The position numbers and the translations under genes were made by a program. From Exophiala sp. HKRS030 (Eukaryota; Ascomycota; Eurotiomycetes; Chaetothyriales; Herpotrichiellaceae), in assembly GCA_023897205.1 (NCBI GenBank), contig JAHWDD010000006.1, positions 3,534,001 through 3,598,000 on the forward strand: DNA of 64,000 nucleotides. Reading direction: 5' to 3'. Position 1 is the stretch's first letter. Each line of letters starts with the position of its first letter. Shown here piece after piece: positions 54,921 through 64,000 of the stretch. Under the pieces are notes generated by a model. That model was not told where the DNA came from. It worked only from the letters and a program-made list of their open reading frames with translations, and made no database searches.

Positions 54921-56463
54921 TTAATGGGTTGTCAAATGTGTTCTCTTGGTGTGACTCGGCTCCCCTGAATTCCAAATTGGGCCGAATTCCTTCTCCAGCT
55001 CACTTTCTGTAGTAGAAAGCCTTTCGGTGGTGGATTGGAACATGGTCGGAAGACCGGTTTGATCGTAACTAGCCCCTTCGGTAACCATCAAGGCTAGGGC
55101 TTTGCTAGCAAGGAAGATGTAGGCCATTCCTCGACCAGAGAAGCCGGCAATGATATATTGCCCAGGTGCGTCGGGCACTTCACCTACGTGTGGCATGAAA
55201 TCGGATGTGTAGCCCATCACTATGGTGAACAAAGGTCAGTTGCACATTTCTTTCAAGGAGGGAGGAGAATCAGATACATACCACCAGTCCAGACTCGCTT
55301 AGTGATTGCTCCACTGTTTTCCCAGCCTCGAAAATGTCTTTGCATATAACCATCGAAATACTTGTCAGATTCTCGTGACATTTTCTCATTATCCTTGACG
55401 GAATTGAACCATCTGTCCCGATCATGGATGAACGTTTGCCGGGCTCCTCCAACCACAATGCTTCCATCTGGCCGTGGTATTAGATAGTCATAGTTCGCTC
55501 CGCCAAAACGTAAACTGTAGGTGTTGGGTAAATGTGGTGATTTGGAGCCCTTTGGGGATACGATATGACTGCACACGCCACGGACAGGCACAATCTTGCT
55601 GGCGTACTGGGCAGGATTGAGGCAGTATATCCGTTTGTGGCGAAGATTACTTTTTGCGCTCTTACATTTCCGCGACGGGTCCGAACAGTCCAGAATCCCG
55701 CATCGTCCTGGGACCTGGAAATCGTCTCTACAGGGGTGTTGGCGTAGGCTAGAAGACCCCGAGTAAGAAGACGTTCAAGCAAACCTAGAACCAACTTCTT
55801 GGGCCAGAGATGGGCCGCAGTGAAGCTGAAGCAGCACTGTGCCCCGTTCACGCCTGAGATCTTGATTGAAGATCTTGGTCAGCATCCTTGAATAAACACC
55901 TGATCCGAAGTCGAGCTGCAAGCTTACCCGTTCGGCATCTCTCTTCCCTGTGTAATGGACGTCTTTCAGATCAAACCGCCCACTTCTAAGCAGTCTCTGG
56001 TATGCTGATTTCGTCTGTGCTGCATGCTCGGTGTCGAGATAAACATCAACGGCCCGAGTCAGGTGAAAATCGCAGTCTAATCCTTCACTGTCGACGAGGT
56101 GCTTGACAGCCAGAACTTGCGAACTTTCAAACTTTTGCAGTCTTGAAGCTTGCTCCGTTCCATAGAGTCTCTCATACTTTGGAGTATTGTAGTAAGTGTC
56201 TGGCTTGATATGACCACCGTTCCGGCCTGTTGCCCGGAAGAATGATTACGTGCATCAACCAGGACGACTGACGGTTGACTCTTGGTATTCTTCAAAATGT
56301 GGTATGCGGTTGACACACCAGCGAAACCCGAACCGATGATCAAAATATCGCATTTCGCTGGTAATTCTGGCGTCGACTGATGAGTGTCCAAATGATGAGG
56401 TTGGGCGGTCCAAACAGTCGGGATGGGGTCAACTACCGGAAATTGAGAGACGGCCATCTTCAA
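54921..56463 (-). CDS. FAD-dependent amine/amino-acid oxidoreductase (DAO family), copy 2, frame broken twice
   Basis: This is a paralogue of the gene at 51727-53203 and presumably catalyses a related C-N oxidation. I model three exons: 55928-56463, 55282-55860 and 54921-55219 (471 residues). The FAD fold is CDILIIGSGFAGVSTAYHILK (shown in part: GSGFAG at about residues 44-49). In exon 1 the frame breaks at a CCC run (plus 56234-56236): ARNHSSG must continue as ATGRNGGHIKPDTYY, as in copy 1. In exon 2 it breaks at a GGG run (plus 55609-55611): NGYTASILP must continue as QYASKIVPVRGVCSHIV. With one base restored at each, exon lengths become 537, 580 and 299 and all phases agree. Downstream motifs are YDYLIPRPDGSIVVGGA-type and DAPGQYIIAGFSGRGM. 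Either an assembly error or a silenced copy is possible; the pattern in other genes favours error. Confidence 0.8.
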
Positions 56464-58436
56464 GGGTTGTCCTCACTTTGAGAATAACAACTGCTGTTCA
56501 TTGACGAGAATATCCTAAAATTACTCATGTTGTATTAATGTACTTGTTCATGGCTGGGATCCACTATTGATGGCCAGTGGGGCCTTGAGGCGAATAAAGA
56601 CCTCACTAAACCCGGACCGATATTTCCCAGAGCCGGTCCCGGCGAATGGGAAGTGTAGCCTTGATCACCTCGACGCAGTCGACCTTATCTCTCTACTCAC
56701 CCGGCGGGCTGACAAGTGAGTCTTTTCGGGTACCTGGTATGTGATAAGAACTCGAAGCACCCGAAAGTTGTCCTCTGCAGACCCGAGGAACATCTGCTAG
56801 GGCGGAGAGGCTGGCTTCAGCTACTGCTGCAAGAAACTAGAGTTTAACCCAAGGCCTATTTTTCTGTAGATCAAATACTGTTGAAGATGAGAGAAACGGG
56901 ATCGGCTCTGTCCGCCTGTGCAGCAGGGAGGAACTTGAGGAGTATCGGGCTAGGAAAGGCTCTCCGCTAGCGACGACGACACAACAACCAAAGGCTCCTC
57001 AATGCAACTAACGAACTTGACTGACTTGTGCGCACTTGATGAACTTGCTAGTCCTCTTGTGAGAACTCTGAATACTGTGAAACCTTGAAACTTGAAACTC
57101 TACTGTCGTGAGAACCTGAATTGCGCAAAGCTGGCTTCTTGCTTGCCTGCATGCTTCCTTGCTAGGAAGAACTCATCTCTATCTCTTCAGTCAAAAGGCT
57201 TGGCGCCTGCCCCAGCACCTTAACAGCACGTGACTCTATGAAAATCCACGTGCACAGCTCCTCGCGACAGTACAACTTTTAACGAAGGAAACTTGGGTAG
57301 TAGCGTCAAAAGCAGGGTACTAGCCGGGTGCGCAAGGCTTGTGTAAGATGGATAGCCTAGTGAAGGAACAAGTATAGCCGATCACTAGAGGACCGGACTA
57401 AGGCCCTGGTATATTGCTTAGGGATTGCTTAGGGAGTGCTTAGATAGAACATCCAAAGAGTCCAGGGATACTTTCCTAGTAGTATTGTCTACAAAATATC
57501 GTATGAAGACTCTATCCTCTCGGACTTGAATCTTTCCCCTTTGATCAACCGCTTGCGGCATTGCTCAGCTCAGCCTACTGTGTGACTCTTTGATTGCATG
57601 AAGCGCTAACAACCCAAAGGATCTGTGTAGATTGTCTACACTTTGGGCCCCTGGACTAATCGCGCCATGTCACTATTCTACATTACCCAGGCAGTTTAGA
57701 GTCATCCCCAATGTTGACAATCAATTGAAAGCTGTTAGCTAGCTATGCACCTTTGTACGGAGTACCGTAGCTATCAAGGTATGATGTCATATCGATACCG
57801 TAATCAGTTAGCGCTATACCTTATTCTATCTTTACTCCTGTCGTCTATCCCTGCAGCTTGCAGCTCATCCAGCGAGCGCTAATGAAATCACAGGGCATCA
57901 CTCAACGTGCCTCCTTTATGTCCAGCGTGGTCCAGTTACGAGGTATCTGTTTCATGGCGTCGATAAACCAACCCCGACCCCTAATTGCCGCGGTAAGTTG
58001 GCACATTCTCGTCGCCGCATTCTGCACTCGTCAATTTAACCCTTCTTCGCTATGAAAATATTCAGGGTCCTTGCAGCTGGTGACTGCTCTGGTCAGAATG
58101 TTTCAGGTTGGCCTGTGGCGTTGCGGCGCACTCACCGTCAAAATCCCAATGCTACCAATTCATCAGATCCTTTCGGCGGCTCAAAGTGATCATCATGATA
58201 TGAAGTCTGGAATGCCCCGTCAACAATGGCGGATTCTTTTCTCTTCTTCAACCAGCTTCGTCATTCGTTTTCGCGTTGATTAACAGATCTGTGATCTGGT
58301 CCGGTCGTTTTCATTCCACTTTCGTTCAAACACACACTCGTTTCTGTAACGTTTTTTTCCCATTCCATAGATCACTGGTCAGATCATTCAGTTCCCTGGT
58401 TCCACCATCGCCGGTCGAATTCTCACACAAGCAAAT
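56464..58436. other. ~2 kb gene-free region
   Basis: This carries the promoter of amine oxidase 2 and, at its right end, a T/C-rich promoter for the DUF1996 gene. Two CACGTG words lie 20 bp apart (57227-57232 and 57247-57252). A TACGGAGTA motif is at 57756-57764. The middle (about 56800-57650) has repeated ACTTGAA-, GAGAACT- and CTTGCTAG-like words and could be an old LTR fragment, but I could not find its boundaries. Confidence 0.4.
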
Positions 58437-60318
58437 ATGGGGTCTCCTATTCTACTAACGCTCCTTGCATCACTCATCGGCAGTGCAAGTGCTGGCTGGC
58501 AAGTCCAATGCTTCAGCCGTTTGTTTGATCAGCGGCTGGATCCCATCGTTAATCCAGGGGCACTGGCAGCTCATGCTCACGTGATAACGGGAGGCAGTGG
58601 GTTTTCTGCCAACATGGACTACGCACAGGCTCGGGCTTCCAACTGCCTCACATGCAATATTCGAGAAGATTTGTCAAATTATTGGACTCCAAAATTGTAT
58701 TTCCACGCGGCCAATGGCACTTTCATTAGTGTTCCCATTCAAGGAGACAATCAGTATGGGAACTTGGGAGGCATGGCAATCTATTACAAGTGAGAAGCTC
58801 ACCTTTGTCATCAATGAATCAATCCGCGAATTATTTGCTGATTCTACACGCAGTGACTATCATTACAACAATGAACGAGTTAAGCCATTTCCAGAGGGGT
58901 TTCGGATGCTCGCCGGCGACAGCACCAAAAGAGCTCAAACGAATGACGAAGCAGGCCAAGCAGTGACGGTAGATTGTATCGACGCGGGGGCAACGTCATG
59001 TATCCCGGATTGCCCGACAGAAAATGCTCGGGTGGCCTTGTGGCTGAAATCGTCATGCCGTCTTGTTGGGATGGAGTCAATGTTGATTCTCCAAACCACA
59101 AGTCGCATGTCTCCTATCCCGTCGGCGCTACTCAGGGAGGACAATGCCCTTCTTCCCATCCCGTTCGTCTCATGTCCATGACCTACAAGGTGACCTACCG
59201 TACCGATGTTTTCAAAGACTTGTGGCCAAGCGACAAGAATCCATTCGTGTTTTCCAACGGTGATGGGACAGGGTATGGTTTCCACGGGGATTTTGTAAGT
59301 TTTTGCCTTTTGAATGTCAGTGTGCAATGTTTGATTGATTATTCAGTTCAATGGTTGGGATACGGCCGTCCTAGAAACCGCTGCCAACAACTGTAACCCT
59401 ACCCTTGTTCGCAACGGCAATCGCTGTCAAGCCGGCTATACAGGAGCCGACAAGATTTTCAACTTTGTTACCGATCAAGGAGAGGCATATCGCTGCAAAG
59501 TTCCTCTCACACCACAACTTGATGAACCAATCAATGGAGTACTTGATGTCCTCCCAGGTTGTAATCCCGTCACCTTTGGCCCTGACTCCGCTCCGAAAGG
59601 CGCAGCATGCAATGGGCCAGCACCAGCCGCACCTCAACCAACAACACAACCAACGACTTCTGTGGATACGGCATCCTCTTCTACCCAACTCCCGCCAACC
59701 AAAGCTTCCAGTACCCAAACAAGCACTCAAGCAACTCCGACATCCAAAGCCCGTCCAAATACCCAGAATAGCCAAAACAGCCAAAACAGCCAAAGCGGCA
59801 AAGGCAGCCAGGACACTTCAAGCAGCACAACTAGCACCACCAGCAGCGCCCCAGCAACAAGTCCAACAAGCGCAACAAGCCCCACATCACCGACCAGCGG
59901 CTTCACCGACATGACATCGAAAGGCTACTCATACATCGGGTGCGGCAGCGACGACCCAGCGCAACGGACGCTGAACGACAACTGGGTCGCATGGCCAGAC
60001 ATGACGGTTGAGAAATGCATTGCGTTCTGCACAGCCAACAGCTACATCTACGCCGGCACGGAATGGAGTTCCGAATGCTACTGCAGCAACACGCTCCCCG
60101 CGGCGCGCGCGCCCAAGGCCGACGCTTTGTCCGCCTCCACCAAGTGCAGCATGCCGTGCAACGGCGACAAGAGCCAGATTTGCGGCGGCGACCGCGCGCT
60201 GTCGCTCTACAAGGCTTGCGATGGCGGCTTGTGTGCCTCCACCACCACAAGCAGCTCAGCACCCGTTTCGAGAGTCAAGCGGCGTGGTGCCGCGCTTGGC
60301 TACTGGAGTGGCAGGTAG
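58437..60318 (+). CDS. secreted DUF1996 and WSC-domain protein, one frame break
   Basis: I model three exons: 58437-58789, 58854-59294 and 59347-60318 (about 589 residues). A signal peptide (MGSPILLTLLASLIGSASA) leads into a DUF1996 domain: CFSRLFDQRLDPIVNPGAL, AHAHVITGGSGFS, FPEGFRMLAGD, PDRKCSGGLVAEIVMPSCWDG and VDSPNHKSHVSYPVG. A Ser/Thr/Gln-rich linker follows (repeats of NSQNSQ and TSPTSP), then a WSC carbohydrate-binding domain (YSYIGCGSDDPAQRTL through CYCSNTL and CNGDKSQICGGDRALSLY). In exon 2 the frame breaks at GGGGG (58986-58990): CIDAG must continue GNVMYPGLPDRK. One added G makes exon 2 442 bases and the phases agree. Such proteins are extracellular or wall-bound and are proposed to bind glucans; the role of DUF1996 is not settled. 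No GPI signal is evident. Confidence 0.85.
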
Positions 60319-61258
60319 CCTGTTTATAAAAAAAAGAAAAAGTCCGGGGAACAAAGACTGGAGGGAGGGTAAGGGAGGTGTTTCAGTTGACCCTTTCCCT
60401 CTACTGTGGATTATGGGATTTTGGATCCGGGAGGTTTTTTCTTTTCCTTTTTTCTTTTTTCTTCTTCCTCTTCTTCTTTCCTTTCTTTGTCATGCACGCT
60501 ACTATGAGGACATGATGTGTATACGCAGGAGATGACCAAAAACGGCCAAGCTAGTTAGAACGATGCCCATGCCCATGCCCATGCCCCCTTTTTTCCTTCC
60601 CTTCTCCACAGGTAGTCAAGACGACTAGCCAGGCTGTATTTTACAAAAGAGCTGCTCTAGGAGAGTTCATTTTTACAATAGACACTCGTTTTGAGACTTT
60701 TCATCATTCTCGTCGTGACTTGAGGCCGCGTCTAGAAGGGGTCGCAGTCGTGGGTGCCCGAGTAGATGGATGGATGGATGGATGGCGTGAGTCGTCTTTC
60801 GTTGGCTTCAAGGCCTTTTAGCAAAGATTTCTGAGTTCTAATACCGCAACCATGGAATCACAAAAGGAATAGCGAAAGTGGTCAGCTTCTAGTTACTTAG
60901 GCTGGTTGAGGGGATTGATTCACGAGTCTCACAGCTTTCCACAGGCTCCTACGTCTAAAAGACATGTACGTGGCCACCAATCTAACCACATAACTAGTGA
61001 TCTGGTCCAGTGCCGGCCGAACCACTGTCGGCTGACAGAGGAGATATTTGGATTCGAGTTTGATATACCTTTATTTGATATGCCATTTATACTTGGATAT
61101 AGAATTGCCGTTTTTGCTTTTGCTTTTGCTTTTCCAATGCCCCGTAGCAGTCGACCCGTCAATCATTCAAGAACCAATTTCCCCCAGGAACGCTCAACAC
61201 ATACATCAGATGGTATCAATATCGTATACATTATGCCAATCAACACGATGCATATGAC
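60319..61258. other. convergent intergenic region with simple repeats
   Basis: This includes a long T/C tract (about 60430-60490), four copies of CATGCC (about 60566-60590) and five GATG/ATGG units (about 60764-60784). No credible gene is seen. Confidence 0.6.
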
Positions 61259-62810
61259 TTAAGGATCAGTCATAGAACCTTCTCTTTCAAACAATTTCGT
61301 GTTGTTTAGCCACTCCAGCTCAAGGTCTTCCGCTGAGCCTTCATTATCACCGAGGTCGATATCACTTTGTACCTGCAACGAAGGGTCAAGTAAACAGGCT
61401 TGGTCGATGAAAGCGAGATCTGGCAACGTTTGGTCCACGTCAATCGGTTCTAACAAAGGTGTCTTCGACATAGGTGGGGTTGCAGCTCTGATGATCAATG
61501 TTTCCGGACTTATTGCTGTTCCAAAGGAAGGCACTTTCGAGACTGAGGGACGCCGTCTGCGTCTTGCTGAACCGATCTTTGCAAAGAAGCCTCAGTCAAT
61601 GGTTGGTTTGCTAAGGGGTCGAGTAGTATCTCTGCAACAGTTTCGTGGCCAACGTCGGGACCAGCTTTGTAAGCTGTATGATTAGGGTTGGTTGATGGTA
61701 TGAAAGGCTGCGTATCAGAGAGTTGTGAAGAATCAAGATCGCCAGTAGCTTCCAGTGATGTGATTTCGTGGGACTCAATTGTCTCGTTGGGAGCTGCCTC
61801 GAGTGGCGTCGCGGAGACTGGCTGATCCTGAAAGGGATTAGCAGATATTAGCAACATGAAGGCGATGCCTTGTAGAAAACCGGAGACGATTAAATTGCGG
61901 TGAAACGCAACGTTGCTGTCGCCATCCGTAGCTAATACATGGCAGTCAGGATCTCGCATTGCACCCATCGGGTCATTCGGTCTGCAACGCATGTATTCCG
62001 CAGATTGTAGCCTTTGCATCAGATCTTGGTGGCCGACTGGCAGAAGAGGCAGGCCCTTTACTTTTCTTCGAGTCAGCAAAAGTTCACGGGATATACTAGT
62101 ACGACACGCACTCGGGTTCAAAAGTCTCATGTAAGGACGAAAGCTTGGGAATGCACAAACGAATTTTGCTTTCCATATAAACTCCTTCTGCGCGTCCTGA
62201 GCGGCTTCAGCAGTGACTGTATCGTCATGAAACGGATTATAGCGAGAGATCGCAAGAAGATTTTCTCGGCTCAAGTGACCTCGCGCCACATGCGAGCGGT
62301 AAAGGTGCTTATCTTCCTGTATTTTGGTCAGCATGTCCATCCCATAGTAAGTTCAAACATCTGCATCAGTGTTATGAGCTTTAGGCTCTGGAGTGGGTGC
62401 ATTACATCTGTTCTGAACAAGGCTCTTATGGTACCACAACCTATTTCGCTGCATCCCGAATACTTTTCCGGATCGAACTTGTACAGCAGGTCTCCAAGTT
62501 TCGCTGTGGGTTCATTGACGCTATGAGGCATAACGGAGCTGGTAATCGGTTGGGCCGCAGAATTGCCGTTCGGGAAATTCAGTGGCCGTTCAGAGCTCTT
62601 GAGGTGATTCTTCGGTTCAGACTGCGAAGCTTGGGCACGTTTCTGCTCATTTCCGTCATGCTTCCTCTTTCTCCCGTTTTGAGCATACATGTACCGATCG
62701 TAAGAGATCAGCATCATGCTCAAGCTCAATAAGAGGAGTGAGACGGCTATAACTGTGCATGGCACCTGCGCCTTGTTCGAGTCTAACAGAAGATTCACGA
62801 CATATTCCAT
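61259..62810 (-). CDS. unrecognised protein with hydrophobic segments, one frame break
   Basis: I model two exons, 62406-62810 and 61259-62316 (487 residues), joined by an intron with GTAATG and ATACAG ends. An N-terminal hydrophobic helix (CTVIAVSLLLLSLSMMLI) is followed by a basic, hydrophilic stretch and a folded-looking region (LGDLLYKFDPEKYSGCSEIG, HLYRSHVARGHLSRENLLAI, FPSFRPYMRLLNPSACRT). A second hydrophobic segment is NLIVSGFLQGIAFMLLI. The acidic C-terminus is reached only if one base is restored near 61584-61592 (a GG or TTT run on the minus strand). This turns LTEASLQRSV into ...KIGSARRRRPSVSKVPSFGT and gives an exact 3n length. I know no family for it. The reading frame stays open upstream of the ATG (AFQKETLKKAFFFAASHYQ), so the true start may lie further right and join the next feature. 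Confidence 0.5.
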
Positions 62811-62845
62811 TTGATAATGCGACGCGGCGAAAAAGAAGGCCTTCT

Positions 62846-63506
62846 TCAGTGTCTCTTTTTGGAATGCTCTAGGGAAATTGAGTCAAAGTTCTGTATTAGC
62901 AGGTCCAGCCTAGCGCACAACGTTTTCGCCCGCGAAGGCGGCGACATCCTGCCTGCGGAGAAAGGGTCAAGGAGGTGATCTTGCTCTTCGTACCTCTTGA
63001 TTGCATATGTGCAAGTACCACTAGGTTTGCTCGGGCTTGCATATTCTGCACTACAAAGTGATGAGGTATGCATGGAGCCGTGTGTCCTGACCGTTGAGCT
63101 AATGACAAAGGGTGCAGCTTAAATCCAAGAAAGTCTTGCTTGACGGACTCCAAAATGTGTGGTGTATACTCGTGAAAACCTTTTGCTCAACTCCAGAAAT
63201 GTTGCACCACAGGCGTTGATGGTCTTCTGGGGCCATTAATTCCAAGCGTTCCGCGAAGTTTAGCAAAATCAATTGGGTGTGGACAGGGCTTTTTTGGTCG
63301 CTTACCTTCCTGGTTCCAGCTTCTCTAAAAGCAGTCCACCACGTTATCTGATAAGTGAAAGCATTAACAACCCCATTCTTGAATATCACTCTATCTGGAC
63401 TTGGAGGGAGGAATACCGTCAGTGTTTCCTGGTGACTCAAGTGACCGAGGCTTTGGCACGGTGTGAATTCGCAAAGGGGAGTTCGCGTTTGGCGGAGCAG
63501 TGATGT
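62846..63506 (-). CDS. unrecognised coding segment(s), possible 5' part of the neighbouring gene
   Basis: From an acceptor at 63507 a protein-like frame runs leftwards (VIFKNGVVNAFTYQITWWTA, then FAERLELMAPEDHQRLWCNI), must lose register at an AAAA run (plus 63181-63184) to read EYTPHILESVKQDFLGFKLH, and again at CCC (plus 63033-63035) to read PSKPSGTCTYAIKRYEEQDH and a stop at 62846. With two bases restored the span is exactly 221 codons. An alternative is splicing from AG/GTACGA at 62993 to 62868, which would join it in phase to the feature at 61259-62810. Upstream, a frame at 63536-63802 (MIVSFLLPYILLSALSVC) could be the first, membrane-anchored exon, though the phase does not match without another correction. 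Unknown family; the model is weak. Confidence 0.3.
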
Positions 63507-63802
63507 CTAAGACGCCTCGTGAGCAGATTTCCGACTCAAGTGAGTGTGTTAAGAGCATACTTGTAGGGATACACGACGAGGCTCTGACCCACGGCTAGCG
63601 AGATCGTAGATATTCGTCTGAAGTCAGCACGTCTATACTGGTTGAGATAATAGTATTGATTCCGGGTCGGGCAGGCCAACAGGTCTAAGACACAGTTCCC
63701 GAAGAGTCTGCCGTTGTAAAGTCGGGTATATGTCAAACAGTGAGTGACGCAAACTGATAGTGCCGACAACAAGATATACGGAAGCAGAAAAGAGACAATC
63801 AT

Positions 63803-64000
63803 TGAGGTAGCAGAGTTGTGGGATGGAAAGTTGCGTTGTCCAGAATGTAAATGCGGTCGCCAAGCGTTGACCAGATATGGTCACCATGAAAAAAGTAGGT
63901 AATGTGTGTCGAAGATACCCAGGTAGGTACACAGATACGAGCATGTGGTAACCATATTTGGTCACAAGCATTTTGGCGACCGAAAATGGTCAGCCTCAGA
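63803..64000. other. right edge of window
   Basis: Open frames here overlap the possible first exon of the preceding gene and cannot be judged because the sequence ends. A 10-bp inverted repeat (CGGTCGCCAA at 63854-63863 and TTGGCGACCG at 63973-63982) encloses a GGTCAC/GGTAACC-rich stretch. Confidence 0.4.

Noticed and set aside
43605..56463. Secondary-metabolite (polyketide or peptide) cluster
   Set aside because: No synthase, synthetase, terpene cyclase or P450 is present; the enzymes are catabolic in type.
54921..56463. Programmed ribosomal frameshifting as explanation of the breaks
   Set aside because: The breaks lack slippery heptamers, occur in unrelated genes, and share only the G/C-run context.
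56464..58436. Complete LTR retrotransposon
   Set aside because: No integrase, reverse transcriptase or Gag-like frame and no matched terminal repeats were found.
1..64000. tRNA, rRNA, CRISPR or telomere repeats
   Set aside because: No B-box GGTTCRANYC in a folded context, no rRNA cores, no spaced repeats and no TTAGGG arrays were recognised by eye; a tRNA scan was not possible.

Overview
The window is nuclear DNA of a filamentous ascomycete (Pezizomycotina). Genes are monocistronic, on both strands, and carry short GT-AG introns (about 45-240 bp) that often show a CTAAC- or CTGAC-like branch site. The content is typical of moulds: a Zn2Cys6 regulator, a WSC/DUF1996 secreted protein, MPH1, RPC82, CAX4, RCE1 and a GPI-anchored cysteine-rich protein. 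I cannot fix the class from sequence alone; Dothideomycetes or Eurotiomycetes are my guesses. I see no rRNA, tRNA, CRISPR array or intact transposon.

Layout. From 0.3 to 11.3 kb lie a serine-rich membrane protein (-), RCE1 CAAX protease (+), an AIM32-like redox protein (+) and an RBR E3 ligase (-). From 11.3 to 15.1 kb is a gene-poor stretch with AT-rich, possibly decayed DNA. From 15.1 to 31.4 kb lie the dolichyl-diphosphatase CAX4 (+), a DUF7728-like membrane protein (+), a 1114-residue coiled-coil membrane protein (-), a Ppn2-like phosphatase (-), a small GPI protein (-) and the MPH1 helicase (+). From 33.1 to 43 kb lie a PHO89/PHO-4 phosphate permease (-), RPC82 (-), QCR2 (+) and an F-box/LRR protein (-).

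From 43.6 to 56.5 kb is a compact block that looks like one catabolic cluster: a Zn2Cys6 activator, a succinate-semialdehyde-type aldehyde dehydrogenase, an amino-acid permease, two paralogous DAO-type FAD amine oxidases and, between them, a type II haloacid-dehalogenase-like hydrolase. Uptake, oxidative deamination of an amine, and oxidation of the resulting aldehyde fit together, but the substrate is not readable from the sequence. From 58.4 to 60.3 kb is a secreted DUF1996+WSC protein. From 61.3 kb to the edge are one or two unrecognised membrane proteins.

The most important technical observation is that eight genes are split by single-base frame breaks. Nearly all are one base missing from a run of 3-5 G or C, and restoring that one base makes the remaining exon lengths and splice phases agree. 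I read this as homopolymer under-calling in the assembly rather than true pseudogenes. Several proteins taken straight from single reading frames are therefore wrong at one end; the gene spans given here bridge those breaks.
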